From positions 1 through 64,000 of the forward strand of contig NZ_VTTI01000005.1 in assembly GCF_008641105.1 (NCBI RefSeq): a stretch of DNA of 64,000 nucleotides. Direction: 5' to 3'. Below are positions 49,691 to 59,059 of this stretch, piece after piece; within the stretch, counting starts at the first letter, position 1, and each line of letters begins with the position of its first letter. The position numbers and the translations under genes are program-made. The DNA is from Halopseudomonas salina (lineage in GTDB: Bacteria > Pseudomonadota > Gammaproteobacteria > Pseudomonadales > Pseudomonadaceae). The notes beneath the pieces are model-generated. The model searched no databases, was not told the origin of the DNA, and saw nothing but the letters and a program-made list of their open reading frames with translations.

Positions 49691-51612
49691 AGCGGCCATA
49701 CCCAAAGCAGCATGGGTACGCTGACCGCGACAACGAGTATCGCCAGTGGAAGCCCCAGCGGCCAGTAGTCGCCAAATCGGAAGCCGCCCGGGCCCAGAAT
49801 CAACGTGTTGTTCTGGTGCCCGATGGGCGTCAGGAAAGCGCAGGAGGCGCCAATAGCGACGGCCATCAGAAAGCTGTCGGGATTGACTTCCAGTTGATGC
49901 GCGATACCGATTGCGATCGGGCACATGATCGCCGCCGTGGCGGCATTATTCATGAAGCTCGACAAGATCAGCGTCACCACCAGCATGAGGCTAAGGGCGA
50001 TGACTGGATTGCCCTGGGCCAGTTGCTCGAGCAGTGAGCGCGCCAACAGATCCGCGGCCCCCGTAGTTGCCATCGCATCTGCCAGTGGCATCAGGGCGCC
50101 GAGCAAAACGATGATAGGCCAGTCGACAGCCTCATAGATGCGGCGCATGGGCAGGACGCGTGTGAGCATATAGCCGACGACCCCCAACACGAACGCGATC
50201 GCTGTCGGCAGGACCCCGAGAGCTGCGAGCAGCACTGCAGCCAGCATGATGCCCAGGGCGGTATAGGCTTTCTTCCGATCGGGAATCAGGATGGCTCGCT
50301 GGGCGAGGGGTATACAGCCCATGTCATTGGCAAAATGGCTGATCGCATCGGGCGTGCCCTGCATCAGGAGCACATCCCCTGCCTGCAAATCAGTCCAGCG
50401 CAATCGTCGGATCGAGCGGTGGCCCTGACGGGAAATTGCCAGCAGATTGACCGAGAACCGGGTGCGGATCCTCACATCCGTAGCGCTACGTCCGGTGAGT
50501 AACGACGTCGGCTGTACCAGCAGCTCCTGTATGGTGATCTCGTCTGCCTGAGCGTTGCTTTTCTCGTTCTCTTTGTTCTTTTCGTCCTTGCTCGCTTCCC
50601 TGATCTCTTGATCGTTCTCGCCCTCGTCCTCAGATACCGATATCTGAGCATCAGTCTTGGATTCTGCCTCGGCTTTAGCCTCTGTCTCGGCGTCGTCGTC
50701 CGTGTCCTCCTCGATCGGCTCACTTGGAACATCTTCTTCCAGCTTCAGGCCCAGTCGTGTCAGAGCGGGGCCCAGTGCTTCCGGCTCTGATTCCAGTACC
50801 AGGATATCTCCGGCCTGAAGTCGCTGACCGGCGCGCGGCGCGGTGACCCGGAAGTCGTTGTGTACCAGGCCGACGATCTGGGTGTCGGCGTCCAGGCGCT
50901 CCTCGACTTCGCCCAGCCGCTGGCCAACGACTTTGGAATCCCTGCCGATGCGCACTTCCGTGATATAGGTGCCGGTATCGAAGCTACCCGCATCCGAACG
51001 GGTTCTCTTGGGCACCAGCCAACGCCCGGCGAGGACGGTAAAGAGTATGCCGGCCAGGGCGACGGCGATCCCCACCGGGGCGAAATCGAACATGGCGAAG
51101 GGGCCCTGTGCATCTTCGGCCCGGAACCCGGAAACGATCAGGTTTGGCGGCGTACCTATCAAGGTGGTCATGCCACCGAGAATGGTGCCGAAAGCCAGGG
51201 GCATGAGCACTTGTCCAGGCTGGATATTCTGCTTGGCGGCAAGCTGAATGGCGATCGGCATCAGCAGTGCCATGGCGCCGACATTGTTCATGAAGGCCGA
51301 GAGAAAGGCGCCGAGCAGCATCAAAGCAGCAATGCCCAGGGCCGGTCCGCCGCCGGTAGGGAGAATGCGCTGGGCCAGGGCATCCACCGCGCCAGTTGTC
51401 TGCAGGCCGAAACTGAGTATGAGCACCGCGGCCACGGTGATCACCGCGGGATGGCCGAATCCTTCGAATGCCGACTCGGCCGGCACCAGTCCGAGAATCA
51501 CGCAGGCCAGGAGTGCGGCCAGGGCTACCAGGTCATACCGCCACCGGTCCCAGAGGAAAAGACCAACGGTCACCAACAGTACGACGAAGAACAAAACCTG
51601 ATCGAGACTCAC
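49687..51612 (-). CDS. SLC13/DASS-family permease with an acidic insert
   Basis: A 641-residue sodium- or anion-coupled transporter. Two membrane halves (about 5-200 and 440-640) carry NNVGAMALLMP and MNNAATAAIMCP loops typical of the DASS/CitT group. Between them lie two TrkA-C (RCK_C) regulatory domains (about 205-290 and 365-425). The linker 292-358 is almost wholly acidic and charged (EEDTDDDAET, EAKAEAESKTD) and unusual for the family. Substrate (carboxylate, sulfate or other) is not decidable from the sequence. It is convergent with the rubredoxin gene. Confidence 0.88.
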   Translation of the reverse strand: MSLDQVLFFVVLLVTVGLFLWDRWRYDLVALAALLACVILGLVPAESAFEGFGHPAVITVAAVLILSFGLQTTGAVDALAQRILPTGGGPALGIAALMLLGAFLSAFMNNVGAMALLMPIAIQLAAKQNIQPGQVLMPLAFGTILGGMTTLIGTPPNLIVSGFRAEDAQGPFAMFDFAPVGIAVALAGILFTVLAGRWLVPKRTRSDAGSFDTGTYITEVRIGRDSKVVGQRLGEVEERLDADTQIVGLVHNDFRVTAPRAGQRLQAGDILVLESEPEALGPALTRLGLKLEEDVPSEPIEEDTDDDAETEAKAEAESKTDAQISVSEDEGENDQEIREASKDEKNKENEKSNAQADEITIQELLVQPTSLLTGRSATDVRIRTRFSVNLLAISRQGHRSIRRLRWTDLQAGDVLLMQGTPDAISHFANDMGCIPLAQRAILIPDRKKAYTALGIMLAAVLLAALGVLPTAIAFVLGVVGYMLTRVLPMRRIYEAVDWPIIVLLGALMPLADAMATTGAADLLARSLLEQLAQGNPVIALSLMLVVTLILSSFMNNAATAAIMCPIAIGIAHQLEVNPDSFLMAVAIGASCAFLTPIGHQNNTLILGPGGFRFGDYWPLGLPLAILVVAVSVPMLLWVWPL

Positions 51613-51636
51613 TATCCAGACTCCTGTAAGCGTGTG

Positions 51637-53025
51637 TCAGAGCAGCCGGATTTTGAATCGACGACCCTTTATCTTTCCCTGCTCCAGTCGCTGATGGGCG
51701 GTGGGGGCGAGATCCCTTTTGACGGCTACCAGTGCCTGGTAGTCGGTGATACTGATCTTGCCGATCGCATCGGCCGGTAGGCCGGCGTCGCCAGTGAGTG
51801 CGCCCAGCAGGTCGCCAGGTCTAACCTTGTCCTTGCGCCCACCGGCCACCGCCAGCGTGCGCATAGGTGCAATTAACGGCGTATCCAGACCCGCAGGCAA
51901 CTGTGCGATCGGGTGCCATTCCAGGGGCTGGCCGCGAGCGGCTTCGATTGCATTGGCCCGCCCGCCTTCAGACGGGGCGACCAGGCTCAACGCCAGGCCG
52001 GGTTCCCCAGCACGTCCGCTGCGACCGATGCGGTGAGTATGGACCGCCGGGTCCGGGGAGAGTTCGACATTGATCACCGCAGCGACGCCGGCAATATCGA
52101 TCCCCCGGGCGGCCACATCGGTAGCCACCAGTACGCTGCAGCTCTGATTGGCGAACAGAGCGAGTACTTCGTCCCGTTCCCGCTGTTCCATGTCGCCGTG
52201 CAGCGTCAGTGCACTGATTTTGTGAGCCTGCAAATGTTTGAGAACATCCTGGCACTGCTGGCGGGTATGGCAAAACGCGATACAGGGTTGCAGGCGTTCA
52301 GCGGCAAGGAGTCTGACTACCGATTGCAGGCGCTCACCAGGGGTAATTTCGTAGAAGCGCTGGGTAATCGGATTTTCCGGCTCGGTCTCTTCAATGCTGA
52401 TACGTTGTGGTGACTGCATGAAGCGACCGGCAAGCGCTTCGATTGACGGGGGGTAGGTTGCCGAAAACAATAGGGTCTGCCGTCGCTTGGGTGCCAGCTC
52501 AATGATTGCGCTGATCGCATCAAAGAATCCCATGTCGAGCATCCGGTCTGCTTCATCGAGTACCAGGCAGTTGAGGCCTTTGAGCTCCAGAGTGCCGCGG
52601 TCCAGGTGATCCTTTATACGTCCGGGTGTCCCAACCACCACGTGGGCTCCCTGTTCGAGGGAGGCGGCTTGGGGACCAAAAGGCGTACCGCCGCAGAGCG
52701 TAACGATCTTGATATTGGGCATGCCACTGGCCATAGTGCGTAATGCGGTTGCGGTCTGCGCGGCGAGCTCCCGCGTGGGGCTCAGGACCAGCGCCTGACA
52801 GCCAAGAAAGGCCGGGTTCAACGGCACCAGAAGGCCGATGCCAAAGGCTGCGGTCTTGCCGCTACCGGTGCGCGACTGAGCTATGAGGTCGTTGCCGGTG
52901 AGGATCACCGGGAGCGCTTGCGCCTGTACCTGCGTCATCTCCTTGAAACCAAGATGCTCAAGGGTTTGCAGGAGTGCGGTGGGCAGAGACAGGCTGGAAA
53001 AGGAAGTCGATTGCACTGGCGGCAC
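51637..53025 (-). CDS. dbpA: ATP-dependent RNA helicase DbpA
   Basis: A 462-residue DEAD-box helicase. The core has SRTGSGKTAAF (motif I), [12 protein letters not shown] (about 150), SATYPPS and HRIGRSGR. Its C-terminal domain begins VAGGRKDKVRPGDLLGALTGDAG, written as VAGGRKDKVRPGD, the RNA-binding fold that binds 23S rRNA hairpin 92 and guides 50S assembly. Predicted start is GTG; length matches E. coli DbpA (457). It lies 24 bases upstream of the permease on the same strand. Confidence 0.94.
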   Translation of the reverse strand: MPPVQSTSFSSLSLPTALLQTLEHLGFKEMTQVQAQALPVILTGNDLIAQSRTGSGKTAAFGIGLLVPLNPAFLGCQALVLSPTRELAAQTATALRTMASGMPNIKIVTLCGGTPFGPQAASLEQGAHVVVGTPGRIKDHLDRGTLELKGLNCLVLDEADRMLDMGFFDAISAIIELAPKRRQTLLFSATYPPSIEALAGRFMQSPQRISIEETEPENPITQRFYEITPGERLQSVVRLLAAERLQPCIAFCHTRQQCQDVLKHLQAHKISALTLHGDMEQRERDEVLALFANQSCSVLVATDVAARGIDIAGVAAVINVELSPDPAVHTHRIGRSGRAGEPGLALSLVAPSEGGRANAIEAARGQPLEWHPIAQLPAGLDTPLIAPMRTLAVAGGRKDKVRPGDLLGALTGDAGLPADAIGKISITDYQALVAVKRDLAPTAHQRLEQGKIKGRRFKIRLL

Positions 53026-53069
53026 CTGATGCTTGATGGCCGCTCAGTGTAGCAGAATGGTCTATGGCG

Positions 53070-53234
53070 TCAGCGCTTGATTCTGGACTTGCGAAACCCT
53101 CCGTGGCTAGTGAAAGAGCCGGTATCGCCGAAAATCGAGAAACGCGTTGCACGGAAAAACGCCGTTGCGCGGGAAACATGATAGCTGCGCGCCTTGTTAT
53201 ACGCCCAGATCCAACCGCGGCTGTTACTGCTCAT
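53070..53234 (-). CDS. Small basic protein, unknown function
   Basis: A 54-residue, strongly basic frame (MSSNSRGW start, ending HGGFRKSRIKR) with GGAG eight bases before ATG. It is rich in Arg, Ser and aromatic residues, has no membrane segment or known motif, and ends about 45 bases before dbpA on the same strand. Basic composition and the ribosome site favour a real gene, perhaps an RNA- or ribosome-associated protein, but no family was recognised. Confidence 0.5.
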   Translation of the reverse strand: MSSNSRGWIWAYNKARSYHVSRATAFFRATRFSIFGDTGSFTSHGGFRKSRIKR

Positions 53235-53439
53235 GATAATCACTCCATGATGACCATTGGTTTCGGTGTTCAAGATAGTACGGGCAGGATGTGACAAGGT
53301 AACGTCAGAGGGGAAAGGCTTGACTCTTCTTGTGTCTGTTTATTGGCACATCCTGTTCGAGCGCATATTACGTCAATGGCCCGGCGTAAGAAAAGGAAAC
53401 ATTTTGTTTCGCATCCAGATTGTCGATAACTGACGTGAA

Positions 53440-54399
53440 TTAGTCATTTTCGGCAACAGATGTGCGATTTCGTCCATTTTCCTTGGACTGATACAAAGCC
53501 TTGTCAGCAGCCTCGATCAATTGGGTGTGATTGAGCATGGCATCATTCAGTTCGGCGACGCCCAGGCTGATGGTGACATGCAGGATCATGTTTTCGTGGG
53601 GGATCTTCAGCGCTGCTATGGCTTTGCGCAAGCGCTCGGCAAACTGATAGGCGCCATCTTCGGGGGTGTCGGGAAGGAGCACGGCAAATTCTTCCCCACC
53701 GTATCTGCCGGCGAAGTCGGTTTCCCTGGCAAATAGCCGGGTAAGTCGGGCTACCTCGCGTATCACTTCATCACCTAGTTGGTGACCATAGGTATCGTTG
53801 AAATTCTTGAAGTGGTCTATGTCAAACATCAACAGACTTGCGGGGTGCTCGTACCGCTGATGGCGGGAAAATTCCTGCTCCAGGCACTGCTCCCAGTAAC
53901 GACGATTGAGCAGACCGGTGAGTCCGTCACGCAGGGCAAGTTCCTGAAGTTGGTTGTTGGCCGACTCCAGCTGTCGCTTGTTGACCGCGACACTGGTTAC
54001 GTCGTAAATGATCAGGCATACATGATCGCTGACGCCACTGGTGCTGCGCAGGGGGAGGATAGTGACATTCTGGTACATCTCGTCCGCCAGGCCAGTGATT
54101 GGCTGATAGCTCTTGAAATGCACCAGGTTGGGCCGCTGCTCCCAGATTGTGAACGCCCGGGTTCCCAGCATGACGGCAGTTTCCACTTTGCGACTGAACC
54201 AGTTACGTTCGATCTCGGGGAATACGTCGAACAGGGTCCGGCCAGCAACCTCATCTGCGCCCAGTCCGGAGTGGTTCTCCATGAAGCTGTTCCAGACATC
54301 GATCTGATAATCGCGATCCATGACAACCACGCCGACATCGATGCTCTGGACCACATCCAGAAGCCAGTGAAGTTCAGTGATGTCAAACTGGGCGGGCAT
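53440..54399 (-). CDS. PAS-GGDEF diguanylate cyclase
   Basis: A 319-residue cytoplasmic protein. An N-terminal PAS domain (about 8-125) precedes a GGDEF domain with the motif GGEEF and the inhibitory site RETD five residues earlier. There is no transmembrane segment, so the signal is cytosolic (redox, gas or small ligand). The gene starts 21 bases after the REC-CheC gene on the same strand, so the two are probably cotranscribed and functionally linked. Confidence 0.93.
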   Translation of the reverse strand: MPAQFDITELHWLLDVVQSIDVGVVVMDRDYQIDVWNSFMENHSGLGADEVAGRTLFDVFPEIERNWFSRKVETAVMLGTRAFTIWEQRPNLVHFKSYQPITGLADEMYQNVTILPLRSTSGVSDHVCLIIYDVTSVAVNKRQLESANNQLQELALRDGLTGLLNRRYWEQCLEQEFSRHQRYEHPASLLMFDIDHFKNFNDTYGHQLGDEVIREVARLTRLFARETDFAGRYGGEEFAVLLPDTPEDGAYQFAERLRKAIAALKIPHENMILHVTISLGVAELNDAMLNHTQLIEAADKALYQSKENGRNRTSVAEND

Positions 54400-54420
54400 G
54401 TTCCTGTCCTTTTGATGCGT

Positions 54421-55425
54421 TCAATTGATCATGAAGTCGAGTTTTTCGCGCAGCCGGGGTACGGAGTCCTCGGTGAACAGCAGTAGCAGGTCGAAATGAA
54501 TATCCAGGTCTTCCAGTCCGTAGCTGATTTCCACGGCGAGAGTGCGTTTCCAGCGGCGTTGATTGATGCGTACCAGATCCTCAATCGGGCAGTGTTGCCC
54601 GAGTACCAATGGATGACTCTGCGACAGACTGATATTAAGCTGTTCCGACAGACCATTGAGACAGGCGCCTATTATGATGCTGGCAAGATCAAGGAGCATT
54701 TCCAGTCTTGCAGACTCATCCTCCTGGGTCTCGAGAAGCTTGGCGACGTCGTTGATTTCGGCATCATGGAAAATCAATAGCGCCTCGCCCGCAATACCGC
54801 CACCGATATATCCCTGGCATATCGCAGTCAGGCTCTGACCGCGCTGGGCATCAGCCAGCGTCATGTGCAGTTCACCGACTTCCAGAATATTGACGTTTGG
54901 AATCGGGAGCTGAATAAATACACCGAGCACCTTGCTCAGCAGGTTGGCGGCCCGCCCCATGGCAATGTTGGTCACTTCACGGAAAGCGTCGCGGAAGGAG
55001 ACATTGGGCAAGTCGGAGAATTCGGAGGTATGCTCAGCGGCTGCTGGAGTGAGGGGGATCTCGACTCCGAGCGCATTCAAAGCGTCGGCCAGTTGCATGG
55101 GGTCAGCCGGCTTCTTGATGAACGCCTTGGCACCAAGTGCCTTGGCTCGCCGAACCGCTTCATCCTGAACGTCGCCGGAGACGACTATAACCTCCGCTTG
55201 CAAGCCTTCTTCGCGCAACCGGGCAAGTACTCCGAAGCCATCGAGCTCAGGCATGGTCAGGTCGAGCAAAACGATTTGGCCAGCGCCCTGGCGGATGGCT
55301 TCTAGGCCTTCGATTCCGTTGGTCGCCTGGGTTATCCGCAACGGCCAGTTTGATGGCAGTGACCGGATAAGCTGCTTGCGCGCCATGTTCGAATCGTCGC
55401 ACACCAGCAATGGTATGGTGCTCAC
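54421..55425 (-). CDS. Response regulator fused to a CheC-type phosphatase domain
   Basis: A 334-residue protein. The receiver domain (1-120) has the acidic pair D10-D11, the phospho-acceptor D55 in LLDLTMPELDG and a lysine near 104-105. Residues about 140-334 form a CheC/CheX-like domain with one complete site D146-x3-E150-x2-N153 and a following Pro; the second helix pair lacks the E/N residues. Proteins of this kind dephosphorylate response regulators or act as sensors. Start is GTG at 55425, chosen because AAGGA lies eight bases before it; the long upstream frame is rejected. Confidence 0.85.
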   Translation of the reverse strand: MSTIPLLVCDDSNMARKQLIRSLPSNWPLRITQATNGIEGLEAIRQGAGQIVLLDLTMPELDGFGVLARLREEGLQAEVIVVSGDVQDEAVRRAKALGAKAFIKKPADPMQLADALNALGVEIPLTPAAAEHTSEFSDLPNVSFRDAFREVTNIAMGRAANLLSKVLGVFIQLPIPNVNILEVGELHMTLADAQRGQSLTAICQGYIGGGIAGEALLIFHDAEINDVAKLLETQEDESARLEMLLDLASIIIGACLNGLSEQLNISLSQSHPLVLGQHCPIEDLVRINQRRWKRTLAVEISYGLEDLDIHFDLLLLFTEDSVPRLREKLDFMIN

Positions 55426-55635
55426 ATCCACTATCCTTGTTACATTGGGCGATTTAAATGAACTTGTCGCTAATTGGCGCTTGCCTGGAGCAGGCATTTG
55501 GCCATACTTTGCGCAAGAATGCCAAAACGCGGAGTTATTGAGAAGCGATTGAGCGGAAAAGTCGAGCCTTTTTTCGCGTGCCTCGAAAAGTGGCATGCCG
55601 CCGGGTAATAAGCAAGCCGATTCAGGAGTGAACGG

Positions 55636-56694
55636 ATGAAGGTGGGATTGGAAACCGACCAACAACACAGACGCCTGGTGCTCAAGGCGCTGTTATGGAT
55701 GACGGTGGCGGCAGGCAGTCTCTTCGCGAGCCTGAATATCGGCCGCGAGCTATGGCTTCTGGCCGCCGGCGAAGCCTTTTTTGTTCTGTTTGCCCTTTCT
55801 ATATTGCGTATTGTGGATCGCACCGAGCATCTGAAGTGGGTGATGATCGCCTATCTTGTACCGTTTTTTTCCTTGATGGTGCTGGCCATGCTGCTTCCGG
55901 GTACGTCCAGCACGGTTTTTGCCTGGATCCAGACCATTCCCATAATCTGCTACCTGTTGCTGGGCCTGCGCGGCGGGTTCTGGATGTCTCTTGTCTTCAT
56001 CAGTCTGGGGGTGAGCGCGTTCAGTTATCATTTCGGCGCCCAGGAATCGTTACTTACCATGATGATGCTGGCGAACGTGGCGATCAGCAGTATGGCCATT
56101 ATGCTCTTTTCGCATATTTACGAGCGCAGCCGCATAAAGAATGAAGCGCGGCTCATCGAGCTGGCGAGTACCGATAATCTGACCGGGCTGGCAAACCGTA
56201 TGAAGCTTGCGGAAGTGCTTGAGCGCGAGCGCAGCCATGCAATGCGCGATAACAAGCCGTTGTCATTGATCATGCTTGATGTGGACTACTTCAAGCGCAT
56301 CAATGACCAGTTCGGACACGAAGCGGGAGACCGAGCCCTACGCCATCTGGCCTCTGTACTCTCCAGCCGATTGCGGGAAACTGACTTGCTTTGCCGGCTC
56401 GGTGGAGAAGAGTTTGCCGTGTTATTGCCTGGCGCCGCGTTGGAGCAGGCAGCTGACCTGGCAAATGACTTGCGTCGGCACCTGAGTAAACGTCCTCTGG
56501 AGCTGGGCTCTGGCCAACAGACCATGACATTCAGTGCCGGAGTGGCAACGCTGGGAGAGGATGGTCAGAGTCTTGACCAACTCATGCAAACGGCTGATCG
56601 CCGTATGTACGAAGCCAAAGCCGCAGGCCGTGATCAGGTTGTTGCTGCGGGACAGCAGTATCCCCTGAAGGCGCCGGATCCGCTCCTGTCTTGA
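55636..56694 (+). CDS. Membrane-anchored GGDEF diguanylate cyclase
   Basis: A 352-residue protein with six predicted membrane helices (about 17-175) resembling MASE-type sensors, and a C-terminal GGDEF domain (motif GGEEF with RETD five residues before). AGGAG lies seven bases before ATG. It is divergent from the REC-CheC/PAS-GGDEF pair, so all three may share control. A short inverted repeat TGCCTG/CAGGCA (55482-55496) lies between. Confidence 0.92.
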   Translation: MKVGLETDQQHRRLVLKALLWMTVAAGSLFASLNIGRELWLLAAGEAFFVLFALSILRIVDRTEHLKWVMIAYLVPFFSLMVLAMLLPGTSSTVFAWIQTIPIICYLLLGLRGGFWMSLVFISLGVSAFSYHFGAQESLLTMMMLANVAISSMAIMLFSHIYERSRIKNEARLIELASTDNLTGLANRMKLAEVLERERSHAMRDNKPLSLIMLDVDYFKRINDQFGHEAGDRALRHLASVLSSRLRETDLLCRLGGEEFAVLLPGAALEQAADLANDLRRHLSKRPLELGSGQQTMTFSAGVATLGEDGQSLDQLMQTADRRMYEAKAAGRDQVVAAGQQYPLKAPDPLLS

Positions 56695-56805
56695 CTCGTC
56701 TGTAGTTAATAACGCACATCCGTAAAATAAAATTGAATATGTGTTGAGCTCTTCTACACTCAATATCGGGTCGACGGTCCCGACCGTGAGATTGAGGAGA
56801 GTGTT

Positions 56806-57927
56806 ATGCGCATCGGTGTTCCGCGGGAAATCAAGAATCATGAGTACAGGGTGGGGCTCACCCCTACGGCGGTAGCCGAGCTGGTCCGTCATGGGCATGA
56901 GGTGCGGGTGGAATATGAGGCAGGGGCCGCCATCGGCTTTGCCGACAGTGATTACCTTGCAGCCGGGGCTCGGATGGCAGGCGTCGAAGAGGTGTTCAGC
57001 CAGAGCGAAATGATCGTCAAGGTCAAGGAGCCGCAGGAAGTTGAGCGGGGCCGGCTGGGGCCGCAGCATGTGTTGTTTACCTACCTTCACCTGGCGCCGG
57101 ACCGCCCCCAGACCAAAGGTCTTCTGGCCTCCGGTGCGTTGTGCATAGCCTATGAAACAGTTACCGATAGCCGCGGTGGTTTGCCCTTGCTGGCGCCCAT
57201 GTCGGAAGTGGCTGGGCGGATGGCGGTGCAGGCCGGAGCGGGTTGTCTGGAAAAGGCGCGTGGCGGGCGTGGCGTGCTGCTTGGTGGCGTGCCCGGAGTA
57301 CCCAGGGGGAAAGTGGTGATTCTCGGTGGCGGTGTAGTTGGCAGTAATGCGTTGGCCATGGCGGTTGGTCTGGGAGCGGATGTAACCGTGCTGGACAAGA
57401 ATCCTGACGTGCTTCGACAGCTGGATGCACGCTATGGCAATCGCATCAACACGCTATATTCCACCGCGGGCACCTTGGAAGAGCAGCTGTTGGGGGCTGA
57501 CCTGGTCGTCGGTGCTGTCCTGGTGCCGGGCGCTGCTGCGCCCAAATTGATCAGCAAGGACCTGGTGTCACGCATGCAGGCCGGAGCGGTATTGGTGGAT
57601 GTGGCCATCGATCAGGGGGGCTGCGCTGAAACATCCCGTGCCACCACCCATGCTGATCCTACCTTTATTATTGATGGGGTGGTGCATTACTGCGTTGCCA
57701 ACATGCCCGGGGCCGTGGCGCGCACAGCGACCCAGGCTCTGAACAATGCCACGCTGCCATTCGTGCTGGCGCTTGCCAACAAGGGAGCGAAACGTGCCCT
57801 TGAGGAGGACGCACATCTGCGGCAGGGGCTTAACGTGGCGGCGGGGAAGCTTGCCAATGTCAGCGTAGGCGAGGCTTTGGGTATGCCGGCTCAATCCCCT
57901 GACGTCGTTCTGGCATCACTTTCCTGA
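56806..57927 (+). CDS. ald: Alanine dehydrogenase
   Basis: A 373-residue NAD-dependent enzyme interconverting alanine with pyruvate and ammonia. The N-terminal MRIGVPREIKNHEYRVG, catalytic-lysine VKVKEPQ near 73, GGGVVGSNALAMAVG near 173 and VANMPGAV are diagnostic. A plausible promoter is TTGAAT, 16 bases, TACACT ending near 56759. Its 3' end overlaps the convergent acyltransferase gene by 37 bases. No Lrp-type regulator is adjacent. Confidence 0.95.
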   Translation: MRIGVPREIKNHEYRVGLTPTAVAELVRHGHEVRVEYEAGAAIGFADSDYLAAGARMAGVEEVFSQSEMIVKVKEPQEVERGRLGPQHVLFTYLHLAPDRPQTKGLLASGALCIAYETVTDSRGGLPLLAPMSEVAGRMAVQAGAGCLEKARGGRGVLLGGVPGVPRGKVVILGGGVVGSNALAMAVGLGADVTVLDKNPDVLRQLDARYGNRINTLYSTAGTLEEQLLGADLVVGAVLVPGAAAPKLISKDLVSRMQAGAVLVDVAIDQGGCAETSRATTHADPTFIIDGVVHYCVANMPGAVARTATQALNNATLPFVLALANKGAKRALEEDAHLRQGLNVAAGKLANVSVGEALGMPAQSPDVVLASLS

Positions 57928-58862
57928 TTGATTGCGGCAGGCATTTGCGTCTGGTTCGTCTTTGAGCTGTAAGGCAAAAGCTCGGCATGTAGTTGCTCAA
58001 TGCGCTCGTCTTTCGTCTGCCACAAATCATTAACCCATTTCTGGAACCGGTTCCGGAACTGGACATCATTCTGGTAGTCCCCGGCGAACAGTTCAGGGGC
58101 GAGCTCGACCTGGCGTATGTCTATCACCACTCGATCCACCCTGCCGCTCAACAGCGCCCAGAATCCAGGGGGCTTGCCCTGCGGGTAGACAATGGTGACG
58201 TCGAGCAACGAGCGCATCTGCTCGCCCAGAGCTGCCATGACAAAAGCCACTCCTCCTGACTTGGGTTTCAGCAGATGCCGGTACGGAGAGTTCTGCGCTC
58301 GATGCTTGGCTGGTGTCAGGCGCGTTCCCTCAAGATAATTGACGATAGTGACGGGAAGCTTGTTGAACTTGCGGCAGGCGCGCCGGGTAATTTCCAGGTC
58401 CTTGCCCTGGTCTTCCGGGAATCTGGCGAGATGAGCCTTGCTGTACCGTTTCATGAATGGGTAGTCCAATGCCCAGAAGGCAAGACCAAGAAACGGGATC
58501 CATACCAGCTCACGTTTAAGAAAGAACTTGAAGTAGGGCGTTTTGCGGTTGAAAGCCTGCAGCAGCGCAGGAATATCGACCCACGACTGGTGATTGGAAA
58601 TGACCAGGTAGGAATGTTGGGGTGCCAGTACACCCTCACAACGAATATCCCATTGGGTGCCAGTCATCCGGTTGATCGTGGCGTTGACGCCCGCGGCCCA
58701 GGTTTCCGCGATCCACATCACAATACGGGAGCAGTGCCGTTGGAAACCCCTCAGGGGTATGGCAACCTTGAGCAGTCCTACGACCAGCATTGGTCCGATG
58801 CCAATCAGCGTATTGAACAGAATAATCAGACACGTCAACGTGCCGGTTAACCAGTGTGGCAT
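57891..58862 (-). CDS. PlsC-type membrane acyltransferase (YihG-like)
   Basis: A 323-residue 1-acylglycerol-phosphate acyltransferase-family enzyme. An N-terminal hydrophobic segment (about 8-40) anchors the protein; the catalytic NHQSWVD (HxxxxD, about 90) and YLEGTR box (about 175) are intact. The C-terminus is polar and Gln-rich. Candidate roles are phosphatidate synthesis or lysophospholipid reacylation; the family also contains YihG. The 3' end overlaps ald antisense by 37 bases. Confidence 0.88.
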   Translation of the reverse strand: MPHWLTGTLTCLIILFNTLIGIGPMLVVGLLKVAIPLRGFQRHCSRIVMWIAETWAAGVNATINRMTGTQWDIRCEGVLAPQHSYLVISNHQSWVDIPALLQAFNRKTPYFKFFLKRELVWIPFLGLAFWALDYPFMKRYSKAHLARFPEDQGKDLEITRRACRKFNKLPVTIVNYLEGTRLTPAKHRAQNSPYRHLLKPKSGGVAFVMAALGEQMRSLLDVTIVYPQGKPPGFWALLSGRVDRVVIDIRQVELAPELFAGDYQNDVQFRNRFQKWVNDLWQTKDERIEQLHAELLPYSSKTNQTQMPAAINQESDARTTSGD

Positions 58863-59059
58863 GTAGCTGTTTCCAATCCGTGACGTTTGAAGAATAACGT
58901 CTTTTGTCGGCGCTGACAGCCCCGAGGTTTCAAAGGCAGTGTGATATCACCCGTTAAGGCGATTGCCCGTATTCGGGGTTCTCCTTAACGTGTCTGATCA
59001 AGAATCTGTAAGCGCAATTGCAGTTGATCTGTACAGGCGTGCCCTGGAGCTCCTATTCC

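Noticed and set aside
53396..53410. GAAACA-TTT-TGTTTC palindrome upstream of the PAS-GGDEF 3' end
   Set aside because: It lies between the 3' end of one gene and the 5' region of a small ORF, with no known regulator; chance is likely.
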